In this document: one piece after another, positions 31,336 through 40,384 of the stretch
Layout of the letters: each line of letters starts with the position of its first letter
Position numbering within the stretch: the first letter of the stretch is position 1
NCBI GenBank assembly: GCA_934201705.1
Contig: CAKPXF010000025.1
Span: forward strand, 1 to 40,737
Reading direction: 5' to 3'
DNA from: an uncultured Bacilli bacterium
Lineage (GTDB): Bacteria; Bacillota_I; Bacilli_A; RFN20; CAG-631
DNA length: 40,737 nucleotides
Notes under the pieces: generated by a model
Databases searched by the model: none
Told to the model about the DNA's origin: nothing
Seen by the model: the letters and a program-made list of their open reading frames with translations, nothing else
Position numbers and translations under genes: made by a program

Positions 31336-31426
31336 ACCAATTTGCAATAAATGCAAAATTATTCGTCGTAAAGGCCGCTTAATGGTTATTTGTGAAAATC
31401 CAAAACACAAACAAAGACAAGGCTAA
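31313..31426 (+). CDS. rpmJ: 50S ribosomal protein L36
   Basis: This 37-residue protein is L36. The zinc ligands C11, C14, C27 and H32 are all present (CNKC, ICENPKH). Its Shine-Dalgarno AAGGAGG (31299-31305), start codon and first seven codons lie inside infA, so its translation is probably coupled to that of IF-1. Confidence 0.96.
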   Translation: MKVRPSVKPICNKCKIIRRKGRLMVICENPKHKQRQG

Positions 31427-31448
31427 TATATAGGAGGATTAAGAACAA

Positions 31449-31823
31449 ATGGCTCGTATCGCAGGAGTAGATATTCCTAATGAAAAAAGAGTTGTAATCT
31501 CTCTAACTTACATTTATGGTATTGGACCTAGTAGAGCAGCAAAAATTTTAAAAGATGCTAATATTAGTGAAGATATTCGTGTAAAAGACTTAACTGAACA
31601 ACAATTATTAGCAATCCGTGAAGGTGTTTCTTATTTTAAAGTTGAAGGAGACCTTCGCCGTGAAGTTAATATGAACATTAAATCTTTAATGGAAATAGGT
31701 TGTTATCGTGGTCTTCGTCACAAAAAAGGACTTCCAGTTCGTGGACAAAGAACTAAAACAAATGCTAGAACACGTAAGGGTCCTGCAAAGACAATTGCCA
31801 ATAAGAAAATGGCTACTAAGTAA
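31449..31823 (+). CDS. rpsM: 30S ribosomal protein S13
   Basis: The 124-residue protein is S13 of the 30S head, contacting P-site tRNA and the 50S. MARIAGVDIPNEKR, the helix-two-turn-helix part (YIYGIGPSRAAKIL) and the basic tail RGQRTKTNARTRKGP are standard. Confidence 0.97.
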   Translation: MARIAGVDIPNEKRVVISLTYIYGIGPSRAAKILKDANISEDIRVKDLTEQQLLAIREGVSYFKVEGDLRREVNMNIKSLMEIGCYRGLRHKKGLPVRGQRTKTNARTRKGPAKTIANKKMATK

Positions 31824-31841
31824 TAGAGGAGGAAATATACT

Positions 31842-32234
31842 ATGGCACAAAAGGTTGTTCGTAAGACACGTAAAAAAGATAGAAAAAATGTTGCTCGTGG
31901 TGTTGCACATATCCACTCTACATTTAATAACACAATCGTTACTATTGCTGATGAAGCAGGTAATGTTATCTCTTGGTCATCTGCTGGTGCACTTGGATTT
32001 AAAGGTTCTAAAAAATCAACTCCATTTGCAGCACAAATGGCAGGAGAAGCAGCAGCTAAGGTTGCTGTAACACAAGGAATGAAGTTCGTAAGTGTTGACG
32101 TTAAAGGCCCAGGACCTGGTCGTGAAGCTGCAGTTCGTTCATTACAAGTTGCAGGACTTGAAATTAATGCAATCACTGATGTAACACCTATCCCACATAA
32201 TGGTTGTCGTCCACCAAAACGTCCAAGAGGTTAA
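31842..32234 (+). CDS. rpsK: 30S ribosomal protein S11
   Basis: The 130-residue protein is S11 of the 30S platform. VARGVAHIHSTFNNTIVTI, VKGPGPGREAAVRSL and the C-terminal DVTPIPHNGCRPPKRPRG are conserved. rpsD is not beside it, as is usual in Bacillota. Confidence 0.97.
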   Translation: MAQKVVRKTRKKDRKNVARGVAHIHSTFNNTIVTIADEAGNVISWSSAGALGFKGSKKSTPFAAQMAGEAAAKVAVTQGMKFVSVDVKGPGPGREAAVRSLQVAGLEINAITDVTPIPHNGCRPPKRPRG

Positions 32235-32291
32235 TTTTTAGTTGGACTTTTGAATAAACGCAATAAATATATGAGGGGGATAATTTAATAA

Positions 32292-33245
32292 ATGGAAAAA
32301 TTTAAAAAACCAGTATTTGAAATTTCTGATGTTGAAGTAGAAGAAAATTATGCAAAGTTTTCTATCGCACCACTTGAAAGAGGTTTTGGTATAACTTTAG
32401 GAAATGCAATTCGTAGAGTTTTATTATCTTCTCTTCCAGGAACAGCAATGTATGCTGTTGAAATAGAAGGTGTTCGTCATGAATTCTCTGCAATCAGTGG
32501 AGTAAAAGAAGATGTAACTTCATTAATCTTAAATTTAAAACAAGTTAATTATGTATCTGAAAGTTATGCCAACGATTTAGATGGTGAAATCAAATTGCAT
32601 ATCGTAGGACCACATGTAGTAACAGCTCAAGACTTTATCTGTCCAAGCGGAGTAAAAGTTTTGAATCCTGATACTTATGTTTGTACAGTTGCTGAAGGTG
32701 GAACACTTAACGCAACAATTTATGTTAAAACAGGTCGTGGATATTCACTAGCTGAAAAGAATAAATCAAGTAAACAAGCTTTTGGTATTATCCCTACAGA
32801 TTCTAATTATACTCCAATTAAAAAGGTTGGTTACGAAGTAACTCCTACACGTGTAGGGCATGATAATAATTATGATAAACTAACTCTTGAAGTAACTACT
32901 AATGGTGCATATACACCAAAAGAAGCGGTTACAATTGCTTCAAAAATATTAATTGATCACTTAAATTTATTCTTACAAATTGAAAATCTTGTTCCAGTTG
33001 ATAGCATTATGGATGAGGTTGAAGATGAGCAAGTTGATAAATATCAAGAAATGTCTATTGAAGAATTAGACCTTTCTGTAAGATCTTATAACTGTTTAAA
33101 GAGAGCTAATATTATTACAGTTCAAGAATTAACTCAAAAAACAGAAGATGATATGATGAAGGTTCGTAACTTGGGTAAAAAATCACTTAAAGAAGTTCGC
33201 GATAAGCTAAAAGCTTTAGGTTTATCATTTAAGAATAATGAATAA
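32292..33245 (+). CDS. rpoA: RNA polymerase subunit alpha
   Basis: The 317-residue protein has the dimerising N-terminal domain (about 1-230; LERGFGITLGNAIRRVLLSSLPG) and the C-terminal DNA- and activator-binding domain (about 250-317; LDLSVRSYNCLKRANI, VRNLGKKSLKEV), joined by an acidic linker. GAGGGGGAT lies upstream in a 57-nt gap with no visible promoter or terminator. Confidence 0.98.
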   Translation: MEKFKKPVFEISDVEVEENYAKFSIAPLERGFGITLGNAIRRVLLSSLPGTAMYAVEIEGVRHEFSAISGVKEDVTSLILNLKQVNYVSESYANDLDGEIKLHIVGPHVVTAQDFICPSGVKVLNPDTYVCTVAEGGTLNATIYVKTGRGYSLAEKNKSSKQAFGIIPTDSNYTPIKKVGYEVTPTRVGHDNNYDKLTLEVTTNGAYTPKEAVTIASKILIDHLNLFLQIENLVPVDSIMDEVEDEQVDKYQEMSIEELDLSVRSYNCLKRANIITVQELTQKTEDDMMKVRNLGKKSLKEVRDKLKALGLSFKNNE

Positions 33246-33266
33246 CGAAGAAAGAGGTATATAAAT

Positions 33267-33656
33267 ATGGCACGTAAGAAAATTCGCGGCAAAGCCGGCG
33301 TTAAATTTAAATCTCCATATACAAGTGAAAAACGTGATGCTCAATTACGTACTCTAGTAACTCATCTAATTATTAACGAAGAAGTTAAAGTTACTGAAAC
33401 AACTGCTAAGAGTGTTGTTTCTCTTGCTTCTAAAATGATTACTTTTGCCAAGAAAGGTGATCTTCATTCTCGTAGATTAGCTGCAGCAGTTGTTAGACCA
33501 ATGCTTGTAGATGAAAAGAAAACAGCTTTACAAAAATTATTTGATGAATTAGGACCTAGATATGCTTCACGTAATGGTGGATATGTTAAGGTTTTAAAAC
33601 TTGGTAATAGACGTGGAGACAATGCTCCTATCGTTGTTTGTCAATTAGTTAAATAA
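33267..33656 (+). CDS. rplQ: 50S ribosomal protein L17
   Basis: The 129-residue protein is L17, at the exit tunnel rim. The N-terminus is atypically basic (RKKIRGKAGVKFKSPYTSEKR region), followed by LRTLVTHLI and a normal GGYVKVLKLGNRRGDNAP tail. It is the last gene of the ribosomal cluster and is followed by a strong terminator. Confidence 0.96.
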   Translation: MARKKIRGKAGVKFKSPYTSEKRDAQLRTLVTHLIINEEVKVTETTAKSVVSLASKMITFAKKGDLHSRRLAAAVVRPMLVDEKKTALQKLFDELGPRYASRNGGYVKVLKLGNRRGDNAPIVVCQLVK

Positions 33657-33668
33657 AATAATTATTAT

Positions 33669-33700
33669 AAGACTCAGTCAGCTCAAACTGAGTCTTTTAT
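33669..33700 (+). terminator. Terminator of the ribosomal cluster
   Basis: AAGACTCAGT (33669-33678) and ACTGAGTCTT (33687-33696) form a perfect 10-bp stem with an 8-nt loop and a T-rich tail. Confidence 0.9.
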
Positions 33701-33733
33701 TTGTTAAAAATGTTTATATTAAGTTACTTAATA

Positions 33734-33742
33734 TGGTATAAT
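33734..33742 (+). promoter_or_regulatory. Extended -10 promoter of ecfA1-ecfA2-ecfT-truA
   Basis: TGGTATAAT, the same extended -10 as at 8590, lies 24 nt before the ecfA1 start codon, directly after the cluster terminator. No good -35 is seen. Confidence 0.65.
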
Positions 33743-33766
33743 AATAAAATGCATGGAGGTAAAAAA

Positions 33767-34576
33767 ATGGAAAGAATAATTGAATTTAAAGATGTAACTT
33801 TTAAATATGATGAAAAGCCAATTTTATCTTCATTTTCACTTTCTATAAAAAAAGGAAAACATACGGTTCTATTAGGGCCTAATGGCAGTGGTAAATCAAC
33901 TATTGCAAAATTGATAATGGGTTTACTTGAATGTGATAAAGGTAAAATATTTGTTAATGATAAAGAGCTTAACGAAGAAAGCGTAGAAGAAATAAGAAAT
34001 GATGCTGCTATTGTTTTTCAAAATCCAGATAATCAATTCATTGGAACAACTGTAGAAGATGACATAGCTTTTGGACTTGAAAATAGAAATGTTGATCCTT
34101 CTTTAATGAAAGATATTATTGAAACATATTTAGAAAAAGTTAATATGAGTAATTTTATAAATGCAGAGCCGCAAAATCTATCAGGCGGACAAAAACAGCG
34201 TGTTGCTATTGCAGGTGCTTTAGCTTTAAAGCCAAAGCTTTTAATTTTGGATGAGGCTACAAGTATGCTTGATCCAAAAGGAAAAAAAGAAATTACTTCC
34301 TTAATTGAAAAAATAAAAAAAGAAAGTAATGATTTAAGCATTATTTCGATTACTCACCATATTGACGAGGCATTATTAGCTGATGAAGTTATAGTGTTAA
34401 ATCATGGTAACATTATAAAATGTGGAACTCCTAAGGAAATATTGTTTGATGAGAATCTCCTTACAAGTAATTCTTTATTACCTCCTTTTGTTGTTGATGT
34501 ACAAAACAAATTAAAGGAAAATGGGATTGAAATTTCATCTTCATTTTCACTTGAAGAATTGGTGGAAAAATTATGA
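33767..34576 (+). CDS. ecfA1: ECF transporter ATPase EcfA1
   Basis: The 269-residue ATPase powers energy-coupling-factor vitamin or cobalt/nickel importers. Walker A is GPNGSGKST (37-45), the signature LSGGQKQRVAIAG, and the Walker B stretch LLILDEATSMLDPKG has the DEATSMLDP form typical of EcfA1. The frame is open from 33701, but ATG 33767 has GGAGG 7 nt upstream and lies after the promoter. The stop overlaps ecfA2 (ATGA). The substrate-binding S component is not in the window, as expected for a shared (group II) module. Confidence 0.95.
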   Translation: MERIIEFKDVTFKYDEKPILSSFSLSIKKGKHTVLLGPNGSGKSTIAKLIMGLLECDKGKIFVNDKELNEESVEEIRNDAAIVFQNPDNQFIGTTVEDDIAFGLENRNVDPSLMKDIIETYLEKVNMSNFINAEPQNLSGGQKQRVAIAGALALKPKLLILDEATSMLDPKGKKEITSLIEKIKKESNDLSIISITHHIDEALLADEVIVLNHGNIIKCGTPKEILFDENLLTSNSLLPPFVVDVQNKLKENGIEISSSFSLEELVEKL

Positions 34577-35421
34577 AAATTGATGTAAAGAATTTATCAT
34601 ATAGTTATGATGAAAAAAAGACATTTGCAATAAACAACGCATCATGCGTGATTAATGAGCATGATTTTTTAGCTATTTCTGGTCATACTGGAAGTGGTAA
34701 ATCTACATTTATTCAAAACCTTAATGGACTTTTAATACCAACACTTGGAGAAGTTGATGTTGATGAAATTGTTATTAAGAATAAAATAAAAATAAAGGAT
34801 ATTAAAAACCTTAGAAAAAGAATTGGCATTGTTTTTCAATTCCCTGAATATCAATTATTTGAAGAAACAGTTGCTAAAGATATTTTGTTTGGCCCTAAGA
34901 ATTTTAATTTATTAAATGGTGTTAATCCTGATGATTTAGTAAAAAATATTTTAAATATGGTTGGACTTGATGAATCATTTAATGACAAATCGCCTTTTGA
35001 ATTATCTGGCGGCGAAAAAAGGCGTGTTGCTATTGCCGGTATTTTAGCCTTTAATCCAGATGTATTAATAGTTGATGAGCCAACTGCAGGATTAGATCCT
35101 AAATCGGCCATTTCTATGATGAATTTATTTAAAAAATTAAATGAAGAAGGAAAAACGATTATTTTAGTTACTCATCAAATGGATCATGTTATAAACTATG
35201 CTTCACGAATAATTGTTTTTAATGAATCAAAAATCGAATTTGATGGTATTCCATATGATTTGTTTAAAAATGAAGGCTTGGTTAAAAAACTCAATTTAGA
35301 TTTACCAAATATTTTTAAACTTGTTAGTTTGACTTCAAAAAAGTATCCTGAAATAAAGAACTATCATATTGAAAATATATCACAATTTGTAAATGCTTAT
35401 AAGGAAATTAAAAAATTATGA
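34573..35421 (+). CDS. ecfA2: ECF transporter ATPase EcfA2
   Basis: The 282-residue second ATPase has Walker A GHTGSGKST (37-45), signature LSGGEKRRVAIAG and Walker B VLIVDEPTAGLDPK. It pairs with EcfA1 as a heterodimer and couples through the Q-helix region (VFQFPEYQLFEETV) to EcfT. Both ends use four-base ATGA overlaps, giving strictly coupled synthesis of the three subunits. Confidence 0.95.
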   Translation: MKIDVKNLSYSYDEKKTFAINNASCVINEHDFLAISGHTGSGKSTFIQNLNGLLIPTLGEVDVDEIVIKNKIKIKDIKNLRKRIGIVFQFPEYQLFEETVAKDILFGPKNFNLLNGVNPDDLVKNILNMVGLDESFNDKSPFELSGGEKRRVAIAGILAFNPDVLIVDEPTAGLDPKSAISMMNLFKKLNEEGKTIILVTHQMDHVINYASRIIVFNESKIEFDGIPYDLFKNEGLVKKLNLDLPNIFKLVSLTSKKYPEIKNYHIENISQFVNAYKEIKKL

Positions 35422-36296
35422 ACACGCTTGGAAAATATGTAAATAATAATACTTTTATTCATAAACTAGATCCAAGAGGCAAATTCATTATGCTTATTTT
35501 ATTAATGATTGTTGTCTTTTTAATCAATCCATCCATTAAAAATTATAATATTGTTGGTTGGTTTGGATATGGATTATTCCTATTCATTATTTTAATACTT
35601 TATAAGGTTGCAAAACTGAAATTTAAAATGATTTTTAACTCATTAAAACCAATGTGGTTTATGCTAATATTTTTATTCGTTGTAAACATATTTGTTTATA
35701 AGGAAGGAATATTATTATTGCCTAAATGGTGGATTTTTGAAATCCATCTTGATGCGATATTGCAGACATTAAAAATATTTTTACGCTTATTATTATTGAT
35801 TATGCTTTCAACTTTATTTACCGCAACTACTAAGCCTCTTGATATAACTATTGCAATTGATGATTTATTTGCATGGTTAAAAGTATTTAAGGTAAATGTT
35901 TCTATTTTATCAATGACTATTTCTTTAGCACTTAGATTCATTCCTACAATTCTTGATGAAACATATAAAATTATGAAAGCTCAATCTTCACGCGGTGTTG
36001 ATTTTAAAAATGGAAAACTTAAGGAAAAAATTGTTGCAATTACATCTTTAATTATCCCATTATTCATTTCTGCAATTTCAAGGAGTGATGAGCTTGCTAA
36101 TGCTTTAACTGCTAGAAATTATAATCCTTTAGCAACAAGAAGTAAATATCGTAAATTAAAGTGGCAAGTGAAAGATACGCTTTCTATTATTTTCTCATTT
36201 TTATCTCTTGCTTTTGCTATTACTTTATTAATTTTAATAAATAATAATATATTAATTAATTTTATTTCTGATTCTATAATAAAAGGATGGTTTTAA
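35418..36296 (+). CDS. ecfT: ECF transporter membrane subunit EcfT
   Basis: The 292-residue integral membrane scaffold joins the ATPases to exchangeable S components. N-terminal spans are at about 25-60 and 75-95, and coupling helices lie in the C-terminal half. The first coupling motif is present (AQSSRGVDF); the second, usually ARG, reads ARN (LTARNYNP). A final span follows. The ecfA1-ecfA2-ecfT-truA order behind the ribosomal cluster is classical for Bacillota. Confidence 0.93.
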   Translation: MNTLGKYVNNNTFIHKLDPRGKFIMLILLMIVVFLINPSIKNYNIVGWFGYGLFLFIILILYKVAKLKFKMIFNSLKPMWFMLIFLFVVNIFVYKEGILLLPKWWIFEIHLDAILQTLKIFLRLLLLIMLSTLFTATTKPLDITIAIDDLFAWLKVFKVNVSILSMTISLALRFIPTILDETYKIMKAQSSRGVDFKNGKLKEKIVAITSLIIPLFISAISRSDELANALTARNYNPLATRSKYRKLKWQVKDTLSIIFSFLSLAFAITLLILINNNILINFISDSIIKGWF

Positions 36297-36298
36297 TT

Positions 36299-37036
36299 AT
36301 GAAGTATAAATGCATAGTAAGTTATGATGGCTATTCCTTTAATGGCTATCAAAAGCAAAAACACGATAAAAATACGATACAAGAGGTAATAGAAAAAACA
36401 TTGTCAGCTATTTTTAAAGAAAAAATTATTATTTTTGGAAGTGGTAGAACTGATAAACAGGTTCATGCCTATGGACAAGTATTTCATTTCGAAAGTAGTA
36501 AACAAATACCAGCACTTAATTTAAAAAAAGCTTTGAATGAAATGTTACCTTTAGCAATAAAAATTAAAAAGATTGAAGTGGTTGATGATGCTTTCCATGC
36601 ACGCTATTCTTCACATAAAAAAGTATATGTTTATAAAATAAAAAACACAAAAAATGAAAATGTTTTTGATAATCGTTATTATGCTTATATAAAAGAAAAA
36701 ATAGATATAAGTAAATTGAAAGAAGCTTCATCATTATTTATTGGAACTCATGATTTTAAAAATTTTACAACCAATAAAAAGGAAGAAGTTGAATCTTTTG
36801 TCAAAACAATTTATGAAATCAATGTAAAAAACGCTAAAAACATTATTGAAATTGAATTTTTTGGCTCTGGTTTTTTAAGATATCAAATTAGACTGATGGT
36901 AGGCGCCTTATTAGTTGTAGCAACTAACAAAAAAAGCATTGATTTCATTGTAAAAAAATTACTAGATAATGTTGATGAAAAATGTTCCTATAAAGCTCCT
37001 CCACAAGGACTTTATTTAAAAAAAGTCATTTATTAA
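36299..37036 (+). CDS. truA: tRNA pseudouridine(38-40) synthase TruA
   Basis: The 245-residue enzyme makes pseudouridine at tRNA positions 38-40. The catalytic aspartate is D52 in GRTDKQVHAYGQ; the usual motif is GRTDxGVHA, so a highly conserved glycine is replaced by Gln. The second domain has FGSGFLRYQIRLMVGAL, which is well conserved. ATG 36287 is in frame but lies within the likely binding site AAGGATGG (36283-36290); ATG 36299 fits better. It starts 2 nt after ecfT. Confidence 0.93.
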   Translation: MKYKCIVSYDGYSFNGYQKQKHDKNTIQEVIEKTLSAIFKEKIIIFGSGRTDKQVHAYGQVFHFESSKQIPALNLKKALNEMLPLAIKIKKIEVVDDAFHARYSSHKKVYVYKIKNTKNENVFDNRYYAYIKEKIDISKLKEASSLFIGTHDFKNFTTNKKEEVESFVKTIYEINVKNAKNIIEIEFFGSGFLRYQIRLMVGALLVVATNKKSIDFIVKKLLDNVDEKCSYKAPPQGLYLKKVIY

Positions 37037-37051
37037 AGGACGTGATTGTAT

Positions 37052-38446
37052 ATGACATATAAATATTTTTTCTTTGATTTTGATGGCATGCTTTGCGATT
37101 CATACCATCATACAACAAATGCTTTTGTTAAAGCAATTTATGAATGTAGAAATGTTTTATTGAATAGTAATGATGTTTATGATGCTTTAAAAGCGTCATT
37201 TGATACGGCTTTTAAAAAATTTAAAATTACAGATAAAGAAAAAGAAGTATTTATAAAATATTATGAAGATATTAATTTTAAACCAGAAGCCACATTATAT
37301 TTACCTATTAAACGACTTCTTGAAACAATAGTAAGTTTAAATGGAAAAGTCTTTATTTTTACAAATAGAAATGAAACACTATATGAATATTTAAAAAAAT
37401 TTGATATTTTAAAATACATCACTGATTGTATTATTAATGCTAATAAACCAGACTATTTTCCTTTATTAAAAATGATTGAAGATTACAAATTAAATAAGGA
37501 TGAATGTGTTGTAGTTGGCGATAGAGCAATTGACGTTGATGCAGCGTATAATGCAAAAATTGCTGGCATATTATATGATGAGGATGCAAGAGTGTTTATG
37601 CATCATGCTACTTATGTAATAAAGCATATCAATGAACTATATAATTTTTTACCTATATCTTATAAAATAAAAAATAATTATCATACGCATACAGCAAGAT
37701 GTGGTCATGCAATTGGTAGTGATGAACAATATGTAATTGAAGCTATAAAAATAGGATATCAAACTCTTGGATTTTCAGATCATGTAATGCTACCTAATTT
37801 AAATAGAAATGATGAATATTTTGATAGCATTGCTTTACTAAAAGAAAAATATAAAAATCAAATTGATATTAAAATTGCTCTTGAGGTAGAATACTATCCT
37901 GCATATATTGAATATTATAAATCATTACTTGATAATAAAAGGGTTGACTATTTGATTTTTGGAAATCATGGAACAATGCTTAATAACAAACAAGTTGGAA
38001 GAGAAAATCAAATTTGCTTTATAGAGCCATTTGATGATGATTCTTACCTAGATTTATATTATGAAACTTTAAAAAAAGGTATCGAAACAAAAATGTTTAA
38101 ATACATAGCTCATCCTGATGCTTTCTTAAAGGGATATAGAAAATGGGATGAAAAAGCCATTGCCTTAACTCATAGAATTGCTAAATTATTAGAAGAAAAT
38201 AATTTATATGCAGAACTTTCAGGATCAGGATATAGAAGTAGAAAAAGAGTAATCTATAATGGAAAAGAGTTGCCAGCTTATCCATTTTATGAATTCTTTA
38301 AAATACTAAGGCAATATAATATCAAATTTGTTTTAGGATGTGATGCACATTCTCCTAGCCAATTAGATGATGATGCTGTAAAATATATATGTAATATGGC
38401 AAAGGAATTGCAATTAGATGTTGTTTATAAAATTGATGAATTTTAA
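37052..38446 (+). CDS. HAD phosphatase fused to PHP (histidinol-phosphatase-like) domain
   Basis: The 464-residue protein joins two unrelated phosphatase folds. Residues 1-205 are HAD subfamily IA: D9 and D11 (FDFDGMLCDS), T104 (IFTNRN), K132 and D157 (VVGDRAIDVD). Residues 207-464 are a PHP domain with a complete-looking metal set: H211, H213, H219 (HTHTARCGH), E278/E280, H306 (FGNHG), H354 (AHPD), D431 and H433 (CDAHS), closest to HisK-type histidinol phosphatases. Both active sites look intact. No his genes are near, so histidine biosynthesis is not implied. It lies 15 nt after truA, with AAAGGA upstream; prfA follows. Confidence 0.88.
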   Translation: MTYKYFFFDFDGMLCDSYHHTTNAFVKAIYECRNVLLNSNDVYDALKASFDTAFKKFKITDKEKEVFIKYYEDINFKPEATLYLPIKRLLETIVSLNGKVFIFTNRNETLYEYLKKFDILKYITDCIINANKPDYFPLLKMIEDYKLNKDECVVVGDRAIDVDAAYNAKIAGILYDEDARVFMHHATYVIKHINELYNFLPISYKIKNNYHTHTARCGHAIGSDEQYVIEAIKIGYQTLGFSDHVMLPNLNRNDEYFDSIALLKEKYKNQIDIKIALEVEYYPAYIEYYKSLLDNKRVDYLIFGNHGTMLNNKQVGRENQICFIEPFDDDSYLDLYYETLKKGIETKMFKYIAHPDAFLKGYRKWDEKAIALTHRIAKLLEENNLYAELSGSGYRSRKRVIYNGKELPAYPFYEFFKILRQYNIKFVLGCDAHSPSQLDDDAVKYICNMAKELQLDVVYKIDEF

Positions 38447-38460
38447 GGAGGAATATAAAA

Positions 38461-39537
38461 ATGGATAAAATAATGACTGATAGACTTGAAACCGTACTTG
38501 CTCGATATAATCAAATACAAGATGACTTACAAAACGATGATATAATTGCAGATATTAAAAAATATAGTGAATTATCGAAAGAATCTCGTCAGCTTGAAGA
38601 AACAACAAAGACTTATATTGAATATAAAAAAGCTATTAATACAATTGCAGATGCCAAGGAATTATTAAATGAAAATGATGCTGAAATGGTTGAAATGGCA
38701 AAACTTGAAATATCAGAAGCTGAAAACAAAATTGAAGAATTAGAAGAATCTTTAAAAATCTTATTACTACCAAAAGATCCAAATGATGATAAAAACGTTA
38801 TTATGGAAATCCGTGGAGCAGCAGGTGGCGATGAAGGTAACATTTTCGCTGGTGACTTATTTAGAATGTATTCAAGATATGCAGAATCACAAGGATTTAA
38901 AATTGAAATTAATGATTCAAATGAAACAGAATTTGGTGGCTATTCGTTAATTTCTTTTATGATTATTGGAGAAGGAGCTTATTCTAAATTTAAATATGAA
39001 TCTGGTGCACATAGAGTTCAAAGAGTTCCACGTACTGAAGCTCAAGGAAGAATTCATACATCTACAGCTACTGTTTTAGTAATGCCAGAGGTAGACTTGG
39101 GCAATACAGAAATGAAAATGGAAGATGTTACTATTGAAGTATATCGCTCAAGTGGTGCAGGTGGGCAACATATTAATAAGACAGAATCAGCAGTTAGATG
39201 TATACACAATCCAACTGGTATTATAGTTGCTTGCCAAGATGGTAGAAGTCAACATGCTAATAAAGAAAAAGCACTTCAAATTTTAGCCGCTAAGGTACAA
39301 GATTATTATGTTTCACAAGTTGAAGAAAAATTTGGAGCTGAAAGAAAAATAAAAATTGGTTCTGGGGAAAGAAGCGAAAAGATTAGAACTTATAACTACC
39401 CACAAAATAGAGTTACTGATCATAGAATTGGTTTTACTATTCAAAAGCTTGATAGAGTAATGGAAGGCGAACTTCAAGAAATTATTGATGCATTAATAAA
39501 CGAAGAACAAAAAGAGAAGCTTGAGGCCGAAATGTAA
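38461..39537 (+). CDS. prfA: Peptide chain release factor 1
   Basis: The 358-residue RF1 ends translation at UAA and UAG. The stop-codon recognition motif PxT reads PRT (190-192, in VQRVPRTEAQGRIHTS), and the GGQ motif (234-236, SSGAGGQHINKTES) triggers peptide release. Length equals the family norm. TGA stops in this window imply that RF2 is encoded elsewhere. AAGGAGG precedes ATG. prmC, whose product methylates the GGQ glutamine, follows 1 nt later. Confidence 0.97.
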   Translation: MDKIMTDRLETVLARYNQIQDDLQNDDIIADIKKYSELSKESRQLEETTKTYIEYKKAINTIADAKELLNENDAEMVEMAKLEISEAENKIEELEESLKILLLPKDPNDDKNVIMEIRGAAGGDEGNIFAGDLFRMYSRYAESQGFKIEINDSNETEFGGYSLISFMIIGEGAYSKFKYESGAHRVQRVPRTEAQGRIHTSTATVLVMPEVDLGNTEMKMEDVTIEVYRSSGAGGQHINKTESAVRCIHNPTGIIVACQDGRSQHANKEKALQILAAKVQDYYVSQVEEKFGAERKIKIGSGERSEKIRTYNYPQNRVTDHRIGFTIQKLDRVMEGELQEIIDALINEEQKEKLEAEM

Positions 39538-39538
39538 A

Positions 39539-40384
39539 ATGAAATACACATATAATAAAATGATTAAAGAGTGTGAAAAGAAAGTTCTTTCAAATAATTT
39601 AGAGGTGCACACTGTCAAATGGTTGTTTTTTAATAGTGATTTTTTTTGTGGATATAGTAATTTAAATAACGAAGTTAGTGAAGAAGTAAAAGATAAATTC
39701 AACAAAATGATTGATTTATATATAAAAGAAAAAATGCCTCCACAATATATTTTAAATAAAGTTTTTTTCTTTAACTATCCATTTTATGTTGATGAGGGGT
39801 GCTTTATTCCACGCCCTGAAACAGAACAATTGGTCGAAGAAACTATTTATAGAATTGATGATATATTTGATAAAAAATATATTAGCATAGCTGATGTATG
39901 CTGTGGCTCTGGAGCAATTGGAATTACATTAAAAAAGGAAATAGAAAACTGTGATGTTACTTTATGTGAATTATCAAGTGCTGCTGTTAATATTGCTAAG
40001 AAGAATGCTAAAGCATTAGATGCAAATGTTAATATTTTACAAGGCGACTTTATTGCTCCGCTTTTAGAAAATAATTTAAAGTTTGATGTATTATTATGTA
40101 ATCCACCATATATAAAAAATAATGAAATTCTTGATGAAATGGTTGTAGGCCATGAACCTAATATGGCGCTTTTTGGTGGCGAAGATGGCTTAGATTTTTA
40201 TAGGAAAATATTTACAAGATTTGACGATTTATTAAATGACCATGGGTTTATGGGCTTTGAATTTGGCTATGACCAAAAAGAAAAATTAGAAGAACTTGTA
40301 AAAAAGACTTTTCCAACATTAAAGTATGAATTTTTGAAGGATTATAATAATCTTTATAGAATGCTATTTATTTATAAAAATTAA
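39539..40384 (+). CDS. prmC: Release factor glutamine methyltransferase PrmC
   Basis: The 281-residue enzyme methylates the GGQ glutamine of release factors. IPRPETEQLVE (90-100), the S-adenosylmethionine motif DVCCGSGAIGI (119-129) and the catalytic NPPY (188-191) are present. The N-terminal substrate-recognition domain is of normal size. The frame is open from 39521, but ATG 39539, just after the prfA stop, has TTGAGG upstream. The prfA-prmC pair is standard. Its stop overlaps the convergent small gene by 4 nt. Confidence 0.95.
   Translation: MKYTYNKMIKECEKKVLSNNLEVHTVKWLFFNSDFFCGYSNLNNEVSEEVKDKFNKMIDLYIKEKMPPQYILNKVFFFNYPFYVDEGCFIPRPETEQLVEETIYRIDDIFDKKYISIADVCCGSGAIGITLKKEIENCDVTLCELSSAAVNIAKKNAKALDANVNILQGDFIAPLLENNLKFDVLLCNPPYIKNNEILDEMVVGHEPNMALFGGEDGLDFYRKIFTRFDDLLNDHGFMGFEFGYDQKEKLEELVKKTFPTLKYEFLKDYNNLYRMLFIYKN

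Noticed and set aside
31686..32176. Several frames across rpsM and rpsK on both strands
   Set aside because: All overlap strongly conserved S13 and S11 and have no family resemblance.
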